From Paucibacter sp. KCTC 42545 (lineage in GTDB: Bacteria; Pseudomonadota; Gammaproteobacteria; Burkholderiales; Burkholderiaceae_C), in assembly GCF_001477625.1 (NCBI RefSeq), contig NZ_CP013692.1:4526001-4590000 (forward strand): a stretch of DNA of 64,000 nt, written 5' to 3'. A program made the translations under genes and the position numbers. Each line of letters starts with the position of its first letter. Position 1 is the first letter of the stretch. The notes under the pieces were generated by a model, which made no database searches, was not told the DNA's origin, and saw nothing but the letters and a program-made list of their open reading frames with translations. This document shows, one piece after another, positions 48,001 to 54,174 of the stretch.

Positions 48001-51000
48001 GCGCCGCTCCACTGGCCAGCAGAGCTCCACCGCTTTGGGTCAATCGCCCCGCGACGAGGTCGATGTCGCCCGCGCTGATGATGCGTCCGGCCGAGTTTTT
48101 GAGGGCTTGCGCTACGTTCAGCCTCAAGTGAGTGCCGCTCTGCAGCACACCGCTGTGCTCCAGGGTTTGCGCACTCACCGTGGTCGCGGCATCACTGCTC
48201 AAGGTGCCTGCGTTCAGCAGCTCGCCACTCACGCTGAGCTGCAAATCGCCATGGCTGCTGATTAAACCCTTGGTGCCGCTTTTCGCTCCGCTGGCTCCTG
48301 TGTTGACTCCCGTGACGGCGCCAAAGCCACTCAAGGTGGGCAACTCGCCATTGATCAAGCGGCTCAATTCCACGCGAGCCGTGCCAGCACTGCTCCCCAC
48401 TTGGCCGCCCGAGTTGTCGAGCGCCCCGGCTTGCAGCACAAGCGCACCGGTCGAGACAATTTGCCCACCGGTGTTTTGATTCTTGGCACTGCGGTCCGTT
48501 ACGTCCAGCGTCAAGCCTTGACCCGAGGTGATCGCGCCGCTGTTGTTGAAACTACCGACCTGGAGCTCGGACTGGCCCCGCGACTGCACGCGACCACTCA
48601 AGTTGCTGAGCTGGTCCGCGCTGAGGAGCCTCAGTTCAGCGTTGCTAGCGATGGTCCCGCTGTCATTGATGAGAGTTTGGGCGGCCACACCCAGCGGCCC
48701 CTCGGACTGCATGACGCTAGCGCCGGTGTTGCTCAGAGTGCCTGCAATGCTTGTCGTGAGTGCTGCGCCGCTGGCCATGACTGCACCACGGCTTTGGCTG
48801 AAGCTGCCGGCGCTGAGTTCGGTATCGCCGGCGCTGATGATGCGACCCGCCGTGCTGCTCAAGCCTTGTTCCACGTTCAGGCGCAAGGTGCCGCCGCTTT
48901 GCAGCAGGCCACTGTGATCCAAAGTTTGCGCGTTGACCGTGGTGTTGGCATCACTGCTCAGGGTGCCGGCATTCACCAGAGTGCCGCTGCTGTTCAGCTG
49001 CAACTCACCTTGGCTGCTGATCAGGCCCTGCTTGCCATTGTTCTGACCATTGTTCAAGCCGGCCAGCGACAAGGTCGCACGGCCCGACTTGCTGGAGATC
49101 TCGCCTGCGGTGTTGTTGACATCTGTCGCGCGCAGGTCGATCTGTTGCGCACCGAGAAGTTGCCCTTGGCTGTTGTCCAGCACGTCCGCCGCAAGGCTGA
49201 GCTTGCCGCCAGCGGACACCTGACCCGCCTGGTTCAGAAACTCTTTGCCTCGGGTGTCTAGAGTCAGGTCGCCGCCTGTGAGCAGTTTTCCTGCTCGGTT
49301 GTCGATTTGGGCAGCCGAAAGCGTCAAGGTCTGACTGCCGATAACCTGGCCTGACTTATTGATCAGGGCACCGGGCGTGCCAGCGCGCTTGTTGAGTTCA
49401 AGGACGGTGTTAGCTGAAGCGACTTGACCGGCGCTGTTGTCCAGGTCGCTGGCGTGCACATTTAGGCTTTGGCCGCTCAGCAACTGACCTTGTGCGTTGT
49501 TCACGCCTCCTGCGCTGACGATCGCGAGTTGACTCGCAGCGCTCACAATGCCCTGCGCATTGTTCAGGGGACGATCCAAGGAATTGCTCAAATCGCCATC
49601 TGCACGCACTTCGATTGAGGCGTTGCTGAGGATTCGGCCAGCTTGGTTGTTGACCTGCGCCGCGTGCAGGCTTAGATCCCCTTGAGCGCTGAGACGACCT
49701 TGCGTGTTGTCGAGCGAGCCGGTGGTGATGCTCAGACCTTGCCCTGAAGCGATCTCCGCACGGTTGGTGAGACTTGAAGCAGTGATGCTCAGCGCCTTTG
49801 CGCTGCTGATGGTGGCGCCCTTGCTGCCGATATTGCCGCCGCCCTTACCGATGATGTCTGCTTGGTTGCTCACTGACTGGGCCGAGAGCACCAAGTCCCC
49901 CTGAGATGAAATGCTGCCGCCTGTGTTCGTCAGTACGTTGGCCTGAAGCGTCAGGCCAGCTGCACTCACCAAACTGGCTTGGTTGTTCAAGTTAAGCGTC
50001 TGAATCTGCCCCAAGCCTTCGGCGGCGATCTGCGCCCCATTGAGGTTGTTCAGCGTGGAGGCACTCAGCTGTAAGCCGCCTGCACTGTGAATCACGCCTG
50101 CATCGTTTTGCAAGGTCGCGGTCTTCAGCGTCAAGCCACTGGCACCCGCACTTAAAGTTCCCGCAGCGTTGCTGAAGGTGTTGTCCAAATTGAGGACGGC
50201 CGCACCGGCGGCGCTGATCCAGGCATGGTCGTTGACCAGGCTGCGAGCGCTGATGTCGAGCGTGCCTCCCTCTTTACCGCGCGAGACGATTTGCCCATGG
50301 TCGGACTGAAGGTCTCCTGCTTTGAGAGAGAGTTGGCCGTCAGAAACCAAGAGTCCGGAACCATTGTTCAACACCTGGCCGCGTGCATCGATGTCCAGAA
50401 CGCTCTTGCCTGATATCACACCGCCCCGGTTGCCCAATACCGCCGCTTGGATGGAACTGGTCTGGTCGCTGGCGATCAACGCGGGATTGGTACTGCTGGC
50501 GTTATTGATCAGGCCTGATGCTTGGAGCTGCAAGGCACTGGCGCCCAGCAGCTTGCCACCAGTGTTGTCCACCACACCAGGACTGCTGATCAAGAGCTGA
50601 CCATTGGCAAGGAAGGTGCCATCTCGATTCGAGATGTTGGCGCCTTGCACGTTGACATCATGCTGAGCCAACCAGAGTCCCCGCGTGTTGCTGAGTTCAG
50701 TGCCGGCACTCAGTTGGAGGTCTAGGCTGTTGCTGCGTGTATCACTTGCGACCAGTGCACCGCCATTGGCATTCAAATGTGTCGCGGCACCGCTGGTGAG
50801 CTGCGTTTGCGTCAAGTTCAGTTGTTGAGCGCTCAAGTTCAGCTGGCCTTGCGCCTGCCATTGACCTGCGTTATCGATCAACTCTTGAGCGTTCAACTGA
50901 AGGTCGCCGGCACTGGCGATGAGCCCGCTGGTGTGCGCCAAGCCCTTGACTCGGAGGTCCAGCGCTGAGCTCGACCCATGCTGAACCAGGGTCCCACGCT

Positions 51001-52249
51001 GATCCAAGCCGGCACTGCTCACTTGCAGGCCGCCCGCACTCTCCACACGCCCAGTGACGGTCAAATCGCCAGCGGTACTCAGGGCCAGGTCGCCAGGCGC
51101 TGTCGCATTGACAGTGGGAGCAGTCTGAATCAGGCCAGACAGGTGCATGTCGCTTGCGCTGTCCAGTCGCATGGCCTGACTGGCGTAGGCGTCTTTGAGG
51201 GTCAAATGGCCGCTGCTGCTCAGGCGCAAGTCCCCTTGCAGCGCGGCGAGTCGTCCTGTGGAATTGACGCCCAGGCCGCGTTCAGTCGAGACCAGATAGA
51301 TCTGGCGCGCGTACATGCCTCCCAGGTCTTTGATATCGATTGCAAAGCTGGGGGCGCTTGTCGAGCTCTGAGTGCCGGCATTGGCCTGCGACTCCACCGT
51401 CGGCAATTGGCCGGGTCGCGCATAGCTGATCGAGTTGACGCCGCTCACCACTTGAAGCGCCTGCGCCCAAACCTCGCCCTCGACCCGCAAATTGCGCGCA
51501 AAAAGATCCAGTTGTTCAAGTTGCGCAGCATTGAGGCCGCCGCTGGCAATCTGCAGTTGGCCCTGCTGCACATCAAACCCTTGCAGCCCGCCCTGTGCAG
51601 CGTAGGTGGGGAGCCCTGTCGTCAGTGTGGCTCTGCCTGCGTTGGTGAAGCCCAAGCCATCGACAAGCAGCCCGTTGGGATTGCTGATGACGATGTCCGC
51701 TCGGCGGCCGGCGACTTCGATGACGCCTTTGAGTTGGCTGGCCTGAGTGCCGAGTACCTCATTGACGATGACACGGGCTGGCACATAGCCCAGTTGTGGA
51801 TTGGCCGCAATCCAGCCCCCCAGCTGAGGCTGCACAGCGCTTGAACTGTTATTCAGAATCAAGCCCTGCGCGTCAACGTTGAAGTGACTAAATTGATTGC
51901 GGCTAACGCCCGCTGTGCTCGGCGCGACAATGTGCACCACCGGTACGCCATTGGCCGCTGCGTCAACAATGGGTCGCGCTTTTACCCCCGTGCTCGCGGA
52001 GGTCGGTGCCGATTGGATGCCTTGAGCCCAGCTCTGTGGGGAGACCCATAAGGTCAAGCCTATGGTGCACAAGGCTGCGAACGCAACTGTTTGCCACGGC
52101 CTAGCGGGGCCGCCCTGCGCACCCGCACCTCGGGTTTGCCCCGTCGCGCCAGCGCTGCCGCCTCCGCCCGAGCTGCTGGCCACCTCTTGCACCGCCATGA
52201 GTTGCTGACGATGGCGATTGAAGACAATACGAAAACACTTCTTGTTCAT
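33053..52249 (-). CDS. Giant CdiA/FHA-like two-partner secreted effector
   Basis: A 6398-residue exoprotein. An extended signal peptide (MNKKCFRIVFNRHRQQLMAV, then hydrophobic WQTVAFAALCTIGLTLWV) leads into a TPS domain with the NPNGLLVDGLGF motif near 190. A long beta-helix of FHA repeats follows, including seven related units of about 220-250 residues near 1060-2630. A cysteine-containing insert (about 4240-4360), a proline-rich linker (about 4630-4735) and a conserved segment DPRFTNYKTFVSSDYMLQQL (near 4825) precede a second repeat region. The pretoxin boundary FNQDLNNRQLHSKE lies near 6000, leaving about 400 C-terminal residues ending in an unassigned domain (VFTSTVAPVEQNAYKAVGG). It is encoded 27 bp after tpsB, with immunity downstream. 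Contact-dependent inhibition is the likely role. Confidence 0.92.
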   Translation of the reverse strand: MNKKCFRIVFNRHRQQLMAVQEVASSSGGGGSAGATGQTRGAGAQGGPARPWQTVAFAALCTIGLTLWVSPQSWAQGIQSAPTSASTGVKARPIVDAAANGVPVVHIVAPSTAGVSRNQFSHFNVDAQGLILNNSSSAVQPQLGGWIAANPQLGYVPARVIVNEVLGTQASQLKGVIEVAGRRADIVISNPNGLLVDGLGFTNAGRATLTTGLPTYAAQGGLQGFDVQQGQLQIASGGLNAAQLEQLDLFARNLRVEGEVWAQALQVVSGVNSISYARPGQLPTVESQANAGTQSSTSAPSFAIDIKDLGGMYARQIYLVSTERGLGVNSTGRLAALQGDLRLSSSGHLTLKDAYASQAMRLDSASDMHLSGLIQTAPTVNATAPGDLALSTAGDLTVTGRVESAGGLQVSSAGLDQRGTLVQHGSSSALDLRVKGLAHTSGLIASAGDLQLNAQELIDNAGQWQAQGQLNLSAQQLNLTQTQLTSGAATHLNANGGALVASDTRSNSLDLQLSAGTELSNTRGLWLAQHDVNVQGANISNRDGTFLANGQLLISSPGVVDNTGGKLLGASALQLQASGLINNASSTNPALIASDQTSSIQAAVLGNRGGVISGKSVLDIDARGQVLNNGSGLLVSDGQLSLKAGDLQSDHGQIVSRGKEGGTLDISARSLVNDHAWISAAGAAVLNLDNTFSNAAGTLSAGASGLTLKTATLQNDAGVIHSAGGLQLSASTLNNLNGAQIAAEGLGQIQTLNLNNQASLVSAAGLTLQANVLTNTGGSISSQGDLVLSAQSVSNQADIIGKGGGNIGSKGATISSAKALSITASSLTNRAEIASGQGLSITTGSLDNTQGRLSAQGDLSLHAAQVNNQAGRILSNASIEVRADGDLSNSLDRPLNNAQGIVSAASQLAIVSAGGVNNAQGQLLSGQSLNVHASDLDNSAGQVASANTVLELNKRAGTPGALINKSGQVIGSQTLTLSAAQIDNRAGKLLTGGDLTLDTRGKEFLNQAGQVSAGGKLSLAADVLDNSQGQLLGAQQIDLRATDVNNTAGEISSKSGRATLSLAGLNNGQNNGKQGLISSQGELQLNSSGTLVNAGTLSSDANTTVNAQTLDHSGLLQSGGTLRLNVEQGLSSTAGRIISAGDTELSAGSFSQSRGAVMASGAALTTSIAGTLSNTGASVMQSEGPLGVAAQTLINDSGTIASNAELRLLSADQLSNLSGRVQSRGQSELQVGSFNNSGAITSGQGLTLDVTDRSAKNQNTGGQIVSTGALVLQAGALDNSGGQVGSSAGTARVELSRLINGELPTLSGFGAVTGVNTGASGAKSGTKGLISSHGDLQLSVSGELLNAGTLSSDAATTVSAQTLEHSGVLQSGTHLRLNVAQALKNSAGRIISAGDIDLVAGRLTQSGGALLASGAALTTHVAGALSNTEASVIQSQGPLSVTTQALSNDGGTIVSNAALNLSSTGHLSNSSGSVQARGPAQLTVGSFNNSGAITSGQSLTLEATDSAAKNQSTGAKGLISSQGELQISSHGALLNEGTLNSDAKAVIKAQTLDHSGLLQSGSTLKLDVAQALSNSAGRILSAGDSDISAGSFAQSRGAALVSGAALATNISGALSNTGASAIQAQGPLRVTAQTVSNDGGAIATEGNLFLSSAGQLSNLSGSVQARGQAELTVGSFNNSGAISAAQRLTLEATDTAARNQNIGGKIVSAGALQLQAGVLDNTAGQIGSSGGAASLTLSRLNNGVSSGIKNGSAGLISSHGDLNLSSGELLNAGTLNSDAKAVVKASVLQNSGVLQSGAALNLDVAQALNNSGGSIISAGNTALIAGQLSNLNGRLQAGGQAAIKVSSFNNSGTISAGQSLNLEATDLSAKNLNIGGQIVSTGTLLLQGGALDNSGGQIGSSSGTASLTLTGLNNGINIGNNSGSTNKVTQGLISSHGDLQLISTGELINAGTLSSDAKATVKAQTLDLSGVVQSGSALSLNVAQALDSTGGRILSVGDTELSAGTLNQSQGAVLASGGALSASVARSLSNTGLSAIQAKGPLAVSAQSLSNDGSIATEGRLTLSSTGQLSNLGGRVQAGGQAELKVGSFSNSGSISAAQNLTLQATEISAKNQNIGGQIVSTGALVLQAGALDNSGGQIGSSAGSADLALTGLKNGLNKGIRGLISSHGDLQLISTGELLNAGTVSSDANTTVKAQTLDHSGVLQSGSSLSLSVTNAVNSTGGRILSVGDTELTAGSLAQSRGAVLASGAALTASVAGSLSNTGASAIQAKGPMTVSAQTLSNDSAIVTEGHLFLSSVGQLSNLAGPNQTGRIQAGGKAELQVASFSNSGVINAAQTLSLEARDLSAKNQNIGGQIVSTGALLVQAGALDNSGGQIGSSGGAASLTLTGLNNGINNKVLGLISSHGDLQLITSGDVLNAGTLSSDAKATIKAQHLDHSGLLQSGGALNLTVSQALNSVGGRIVSGGDAEVSADRLTQSHGAVLASGAALTTTIAGSLSNSGSSAIQAQGPLKLSTQTLSNEGATIATAGSLTLNNAGQLSNLGGTVQAGGQAELKVSSFNNSGAIGAGLGLTLEATDLSAKHQNIGGQIVSAGALQLQAGALDNTGGQIGSSASSAQLNLSSLNNSQGKLLGTTGLTLTASGEVTNTQGLIASNQALKLHARDFTNAQGTVQALGTAMLSVDSSLNNDRGVLTAAGTAELSAQTLSNRRGVIASQADLRAIATDLQNLGGQISALGAVKLDTQTLNNSTDTSQAVLQPGDFAGGQIIGGPLELTGQINNQGGRLISRADVRINSAGQRLVNDGGIIQAQGSLAVQSADLSNVGGRVLSAKSTQITAGDVDNSGGEISASAGSVNLRAKALNNGELVGQARSQGGSQGGVIYAQNTDSPSSATLTLTVNSLQNKGSVAALGGLSLTADHVDNQGMLQSGADAALQVSGALNNVGGKLVAANQFRVSAGSLSQSAGAVLQSGADTHLDIRDGVSNSGSSIGAGGNLVLKAASFTQDSRAQQTASLASAGQATLTLSGALNNQVGSSIAAMGELGVTADRMDNAGSIASHAALSLSASGPIQNSGTVAADQSLSILGGGLQNTGLISAQQNLKLDVQDGAAHAAGALVNHAGRIVAGGELQARAGSVDNSLGQWVSVGAMQISASSMNNVQGKLSSQGALSVNAEAIDNTQGQLGANQSLLLNAQSLQNKSGLLSSGAALTLNLTQDLSNDAGTIHSAQNADLTLGSLRTNVGGVIASNAGLTVQSSDTAAGRVNNAQGLLQAKTSLTLSSQSLFNDQGRILGGEALTVTAAQLSNGTGVMNTAGDASVLTLNSQDLSVALGGQLVSGGALKVNAQHSLINAGDIASAQEMLISSPTLLNSGRVQSGAGLSFTGQEMQNLGGQILAQGRLNIDAQNLSQTRQALLQSGGIATVHVSAALSNQDGSKLQTQGALDLSAASVDNSGGALASLADLKIKTEGLFQNAGGTVQAVEALSLESGSLDNRSGSISSRANVRLNTGSGSVNNQGGKVVAGGSLSAQAGELDNSGGSIASAEQLQVSATTLTNGVLGNVAGSLQSLKAATLHATAFKNAGGRVIADGALEVSAQNLDNTGGQIGSSYAGLNLTVSADLNNQRGQIASAQAAQLNLGSLSNNQSGSINSLGALTLNATGMLNTASGKVGAVGDLRVSSQALDNTQGQIGSSQGQVLIDTQGQSLLNDGGQILAANVLTIRSGTLSNQQHLPSAKAGVLRASTIDIVSTDFSNAGGLTAAVGTAASAAAGVLSIQAQQVNNAGGLLQSSGSMRLIAESLNNTLTNTSNNGGSSASGGLISAGDMTLNVSQSFNNQGGYVGAGGALAVNVGQVLDNSHEGAILASGAAAAKINAHELDNSAGGRIATHGNLDLTVAGTINNTGGQLASDGTLSVSADALINRASGAVTSGAAGAGRAAILSGSEGQAGTISAQIVNLGSQDQALRSFDNTGGKVTANLDLQANAQNLINDAGLLQAQNALTLNAPTLSNAGGTVIANQALTINTQSQSLAGSLVSASDLTLNISGDYNNTSNVSASRNLTLNATHITNSGTLHAAQDLTLSTLDATTGRLTNTGEISAGRNTVLTAGEFNNSGVVDASTGDTRITAATFSNKGAVYGTGLLIRASQSLTNEGTGALMSRGDMQLHAPSIQNNRGALIYADGNLTFGDGGAQTLSNSASRIEAGGHINFNNTAVSNLNVGLQTGTRTYTEAVNLTFISSSDGMDLCGQTWCDTSTMRLSLGDNGQNHRISGWVLPSKQYPFIDDINAVANGWRFITTDSWGYECYRDNECTKVYNYDANNPIWARLKVAAPTDLVTPAMPSDRQLDGCTLSDNDGGNVKDTTGACGTYWTALENYHSAFQARYDQLGSAIYAYNEDLARRNDHNWVERKVTQQTITETVVQDPGVQGQILAGGNIVLNGGSLLNSSSRVVAGGAITGNVESIVNQGVQGSKTVASSGTAQALYTDFWGGGKHSGIKSASDVTAYSDPGTTTTSSVMSYTYTELGGAAVNQVVGKGLAKANDSRAELAGAVQSQVRTEAVDGGNTEVRGVTQAQVAAAAAAAVLEGASQRAATHQSQVSGLNASAQVGVAGAAGPASLQQAQLSASGSASGQGPGAPSTAKLDKGTQGPDLTVPAIRPVGPNSPDQPGLADQTVAPVRPVRPDHPELPDGTVNPTRPGLADRPEPSVQPVRPGFPDHAKTPVQPVRPTQPNTPANIAQPEQQASSVSANLAALNSDKRATVGASDASAPGRTTTVGANKPQDIQLLRLPGTLERARDVILTTRPSLALPQNAVFKIDAAPGSKALVETDPRFTNYKTFVSSDYMLQQLTADPSHSMKRLGDGFYEQRQVADAILALTGQRFLSGYSDTQTEYQALMQAGVAFAKRYQLTPGVSLSPELMAQLTTDIVWLTTQTVTLADGSSQEVLVPQVYLRRPQSGDLQSGGALIAASSITLKSSGDIVNDNAALQSSGTLNVSAAKDLRNTGGSLRGQDLLLSAGQDLVNMGGSLIATGDGRQASNNGVLMASAGRDIILQTTTQTTASDFAAGAIGHTSIDRIATVQGGNVTLQAARDLLAAGAQVQASADLQGLAGRNLSVSAVQTSDSLALKLSPQQVNAGGLNGTGSYAQSAGTAQFGSQLSAEGKATLIAGAALDLKASQVSAGNTLGLQGASVNIAAGLNTQSSDMQGVHSSGFSQAAISQQSLSGGTLTAGKDLTVIAKTGDITLQGASLNSSLGAVQLSAANDLLVNALATQNKTSTASRQESSGLLSHSTQTSASRSEETLQNASTISGNTVHLNAGRDLSLSGSQVISDAGTQLIAGRDVSVVSAINNLTTSQDQSTTTSGLLSSGGIGFTVGTRKLSQERDHQGDSAAASTVASLGGDVLIQTGKGYTQTGSAVQALGGNVDILAQSVAITEAQQKATDVNKTAFTQSGLTLALSVPGLDGAMSAASAARQATQAEDPRMKALAAATAALKAIEAAKDLAKLAKDIEEKSDNKGISLSLTVGGSKATSQQTNQSEQGAGSSVTAGGRVNISAQGAGPDSNVLIRGSELSARNVQLSAQNQLSLQAAANSSSQQSDNQSVSGAAGLSIGLGEGSKDGFTANASMARGNSDGSDQSYANTHIKAREQVSLQSGGDTVLQGAVVQGQQVKADVGGDLKVQSLQDSAKFASKDQSLSGSVTVSPGSFSGSLSASQTQVSADFLSVAEQSGIKAGDGGFQVKVKGNTDLKGGVISSSQAAITDNKNSLSTGSLTASDLNNYSQYKAESVSLTVGTSVGSGNSAGAFKTSGDDSSTSKAGISQGQLTITHGDTSALSKLDRSVSSQSTGNGLQQGWDGQKLQEQAGLNAQIVQQFGSAASKAVGDRFKTKTDELKAQANKEDDQDKKQALLDEAKKWDEGGVYRVAAHAVVGGLTGNVGGAVGAGLSAASAPALEKMQAGLQDKLVAAGMSPEAAKGVAQLSAGAVAAAAGAAVGGVAGAAAGFNQDLNNRQLHSKETLRIKDLAKGDPQKEARLTAVACALVQCYAEYPEGSSTYTALKALADAGSSDAFAAERQQLQAQQGLFNYSTQGVLSDKNIDSAKQLNNTYQLTTRAVGAGQAVLGGLGVAASAATAPVSCATGIGCVANAAVATFSADAALTGAKQLVSGQPENTALNATLQAVGLSPEAASYAEAALGIGAAAKAGSVVSAATAQQAANSAAAKLSYEDISKFGAKGVNVTPEVMQTPQAKALIAEYQAAGVTADRALDYATDVLKTGNALPVVRTVSVNEELIKVVPKNVVGSDGVGAFSPYFMTRSEYDALSKLSPAEISQRLGLPAEQSVRGAQLGFEAYAIAPKPGTAPKVFTSTVAPVEQNAYKAVGGAQQTIVPNRSLWTEPKPIGTIGGNK
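44370..49080 (-). repeat. Seven-unit higher-order repeat array inside the effector gene
   Basis: Seven successive units share the order ISSHGDLQL, LLNAGTLSSDAK, LDHSGLLQSG, GAALTTSIAG, SNTGASAIQAQGPL, SFNNSGAI, NQNIGGQIVSTGALVLQAGA and LDNSGGQIGSS. Full units are about 220-250 codons; unit 4 lacks the central block and another lacks the GGQIGSS block. Residue variation between units is modest, consistent with unequal recombination producing length variation of the beta-helix stalk. Confidence 0.85.
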
Positions 52250-52276
52250 GGGGCTTCAGCTCGAAACGAATGGGAG

Positions 52277-54139
52277 TCAAAGAGCGCAACTGGCGCTCAA
52301 ATACAGGCTGGCACGGGCTGTTTTGAAGCCTTCAGGCCTGTACAGGGGTGCTCCTGCAGCGATGTCCAAAAGCAGGGCAGGCCAAGACTTGAATTTGCTG
52401 CGCGTGCCCAGCGTCAAGCCAGCCAAGTGATGACCGGGCAGGTGAGTGGCACTGGGCCCCCAAACCTTGCCGGCATCTGCGCCGATATAAACCGAGCCCT
52501 CCACCTCACTTAAACGAAATGCGCGAGACAGCTCATTGCGCCAGGTCCAGCCGCTCTCAGCCATCAAGACCGCGTCGCCATCAAAGCCCCGAACACTGCT
52601 GCGCCCACCAATGGCGATCTGGTCTGCGCTCAGGCTCAGGCGGCCGCCAAACTGCGCGCGCCATTGACTGCTCCACTGCCAGTCCCGAGATTCGGAAAGC
52701 GGCAGGTTGAGCGTCAAGCCCGTCAACCACAAGTGCGGGCGCAGCGTCGGTACTCCACCGGGGTTCAATGGATCTTGGGCGAGATCCTCCTCGGCCCCCA
52801 GCCAAGAAACGCCTCGCTTGTAGGCTGCCTCACCCTCCAAGGTCCCGTGCTGGCCAAGGATGCGCTTGAAGCTCAGGCCGCTTTCAAAAAAACGTGTCCG
52901 GCGGCGCTGCGTCTCCAGCGCGATGTCTTCCAAAAATCCTTGCGACTGGCGACTGGAAAGCGCCACAGTGAGCCCCACTTTGCTGGCCTCGCCACGCAAA
53001 AGAACACGTTGCCAACGCAGCTCTCCGCTGTCCGAGACGCCACTGGAGAGGATCGTCGTGCTCGTGAGTTGCACGCGCTGGGCAAACCGGCTGTGGTTGA
53101 GGTTGATGCTGAAGGTGTCGTATCCCCAAGGCACGCTGTACGCGATCGACAGCCCTTGTGACCTGTGTTCAGGACTGAGCCGCTCAAGATTGCTGTTGAC
53201 ATTGACGCTGACAAGATCGTTCCACCCGAACGGGTTGTCCAGGGCCAAGTTGGCCGCCACTTGCGCGCGACCCAAGGTCGGCCCGCCCGAGTTATCTAAA
53301 GAGAACCCGCCGCGCAAGCGCTCCTGCCAGTCGCCACTTTGGCGAACAATCGTCAGCACGCTGGTCTCAGGTTTGCTCCCCGGACTCAGGGAGGTTTTGA
53401 CATCCTGACTGGGAAGGCGCTTCATCTGCTCAATGCCTTGCTCGAGGTCTCGGGCATTGAGACGGTCACCAGCCGCCAACGGGAAAGCGTTGCGCCATGT
53501 TCCCCATTCGCGGTCTGCTTGTGGCTGGGCTGATTGAGGGGCGGCGCGTAGCATCTGCACTTGCTCAATGCGTCCGACGTACAACTCAAAGGCCAGTCGC
53601 CCTTGGCTCATGTCCTGCTGACCCACACCGACCCGACTGGTCACCCAGCCTTCGCCGATGAGCAATCCGTCCAGGTAAGCCGCTATGACGGCAATCCCTT
53701 GCGCACCAATGCACTGTTGCTCAAACTGCTGCGCATAGGACTGCAGCCAACGAAAGCGCACGGCGTCCCCACCCAAGATCGCAATATCCTGAATCTGGAA
53801 GCATGGGGTTTCTTTGGGCAGTTCCGGCGCCTGGGCGCCGGGACGAGCCTGCTTCAAGTTGTCAGCGCGCGGGAGGGTTGATTCTTGCTGCGCACGATCT
53901 CTCTGGGCTTGGCGGCGAAGTCCTTCATCCACGGTACCTGCCAAAGAAGCCAAGCCTTGACCGTAGGCATTGCGGCTGAGCCCTAGAAGAAGAGCCAACA
54001 CCCCAATGGAGAGCACCGCTGCGCTCGGATGCCCAACATATTGCTTACTACGTCTCACTTGGAACGAACTATCTTGATCGCCTTCGATTCTGGGACGATC
54101 GGTCAACACGTTGGCGCATTTGAGACGAAGCCATGCCAT
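52277..54139 (-). CDS. Two-partner secretion outer-membrane transporter (TpsB/ShlB/CdiB family)
   Basis: A 620-residue transporter for the giant effector. After a long leader with hydrophobic segment AAVLSIGVLALLLGLSRNAY (cleavage near AYGQG) there is a linker, POTRA domains (CFQIQDIAILGGDAVRFRWL, then LLIGEGWVTSRVGVGQQ) and a 16-strand barrel. Barrel marker motifs are GFSLDNSGGPTLGR and SSVRGFDGDAVLM, the latter carrying the VRGF tip motif of the L6 loop. ATG 54139 was preferred to a TTG at 54175. It lies 27 bp upstream of the effector gene, forming a tpsB-tpsA operon. The last residue is Leu rather than the frequent Phe. Confidence 0.93.
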   Translation of the reverse strand: MAWLRLKCANVLTDRPRIEGDQDSSFQVRRSKQYVGHPSAAVLSIGVLALLLGLSRNAYGQGLASLAGTVDEGLRRQAQRDRAQQESTLPRADNLKQARPGAQAPELPKETPCFQIQDIAILGGDAVRFRWLQSYAQQFEQQCIGAQGIAVIAAYLDGLLIGEGWVTSRVGVGQQDMSQGRLAFELYVGRIEQVQMLRAAPQSAQPQADREWGTWRNAFPLAAGDRLNARDLEQGIEQMKRLPSQDVKTSLSPGSKPETSVLTIVRQSGDWQERLRGGFSLDNSGGPTLGRAQVAANLALDNPFGWNDLVSVNVNSNLERLSPEHRSQGLSIAYSVPWGYDTFSINLNHSRFAQRVQLTSTTILSSGVSDSGELRWQRVLLRGEASKVGLTVALSSRQSQGFLEDIALETQRRRTRFFESGLSFKRILGQHGTLEGEAAYKRGVSWLGAEEDLAQDPLNPGGVPTLRPHLWLTGLTLNLPLSESRDWQWSSQWRAQFGGRLSLSADQIAIGGRSSVRGFDGDAVLMAESGWTWRNELSRAFRLSEVEGSVYIGADAGKVWGPSATHLPGHHLAGLTLGTRSKFKSWPALLLDIAAGAPLYRPEGFKTARASLYLSASCAL

Positions 54140-54159
54140 TGCGTATTGAGATGCCCTTA

Positions 54160-54174
54160 GGAGGGGGCAGGTCA
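54160..54174. repeat. Solo end matching the nested IS3-type element
   Basis: The 15 bp are the exact reverse complement of the left tip of the IS3-family element at 58288 (TGACCTGCCCCCTCC). No element body is attached on either side. It lies just upstream of tpsB and may be a scar of deletion or one-ended event. It is GC-rich and short, so coincidence cannot be fully excluded. Confidence 0.4.
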
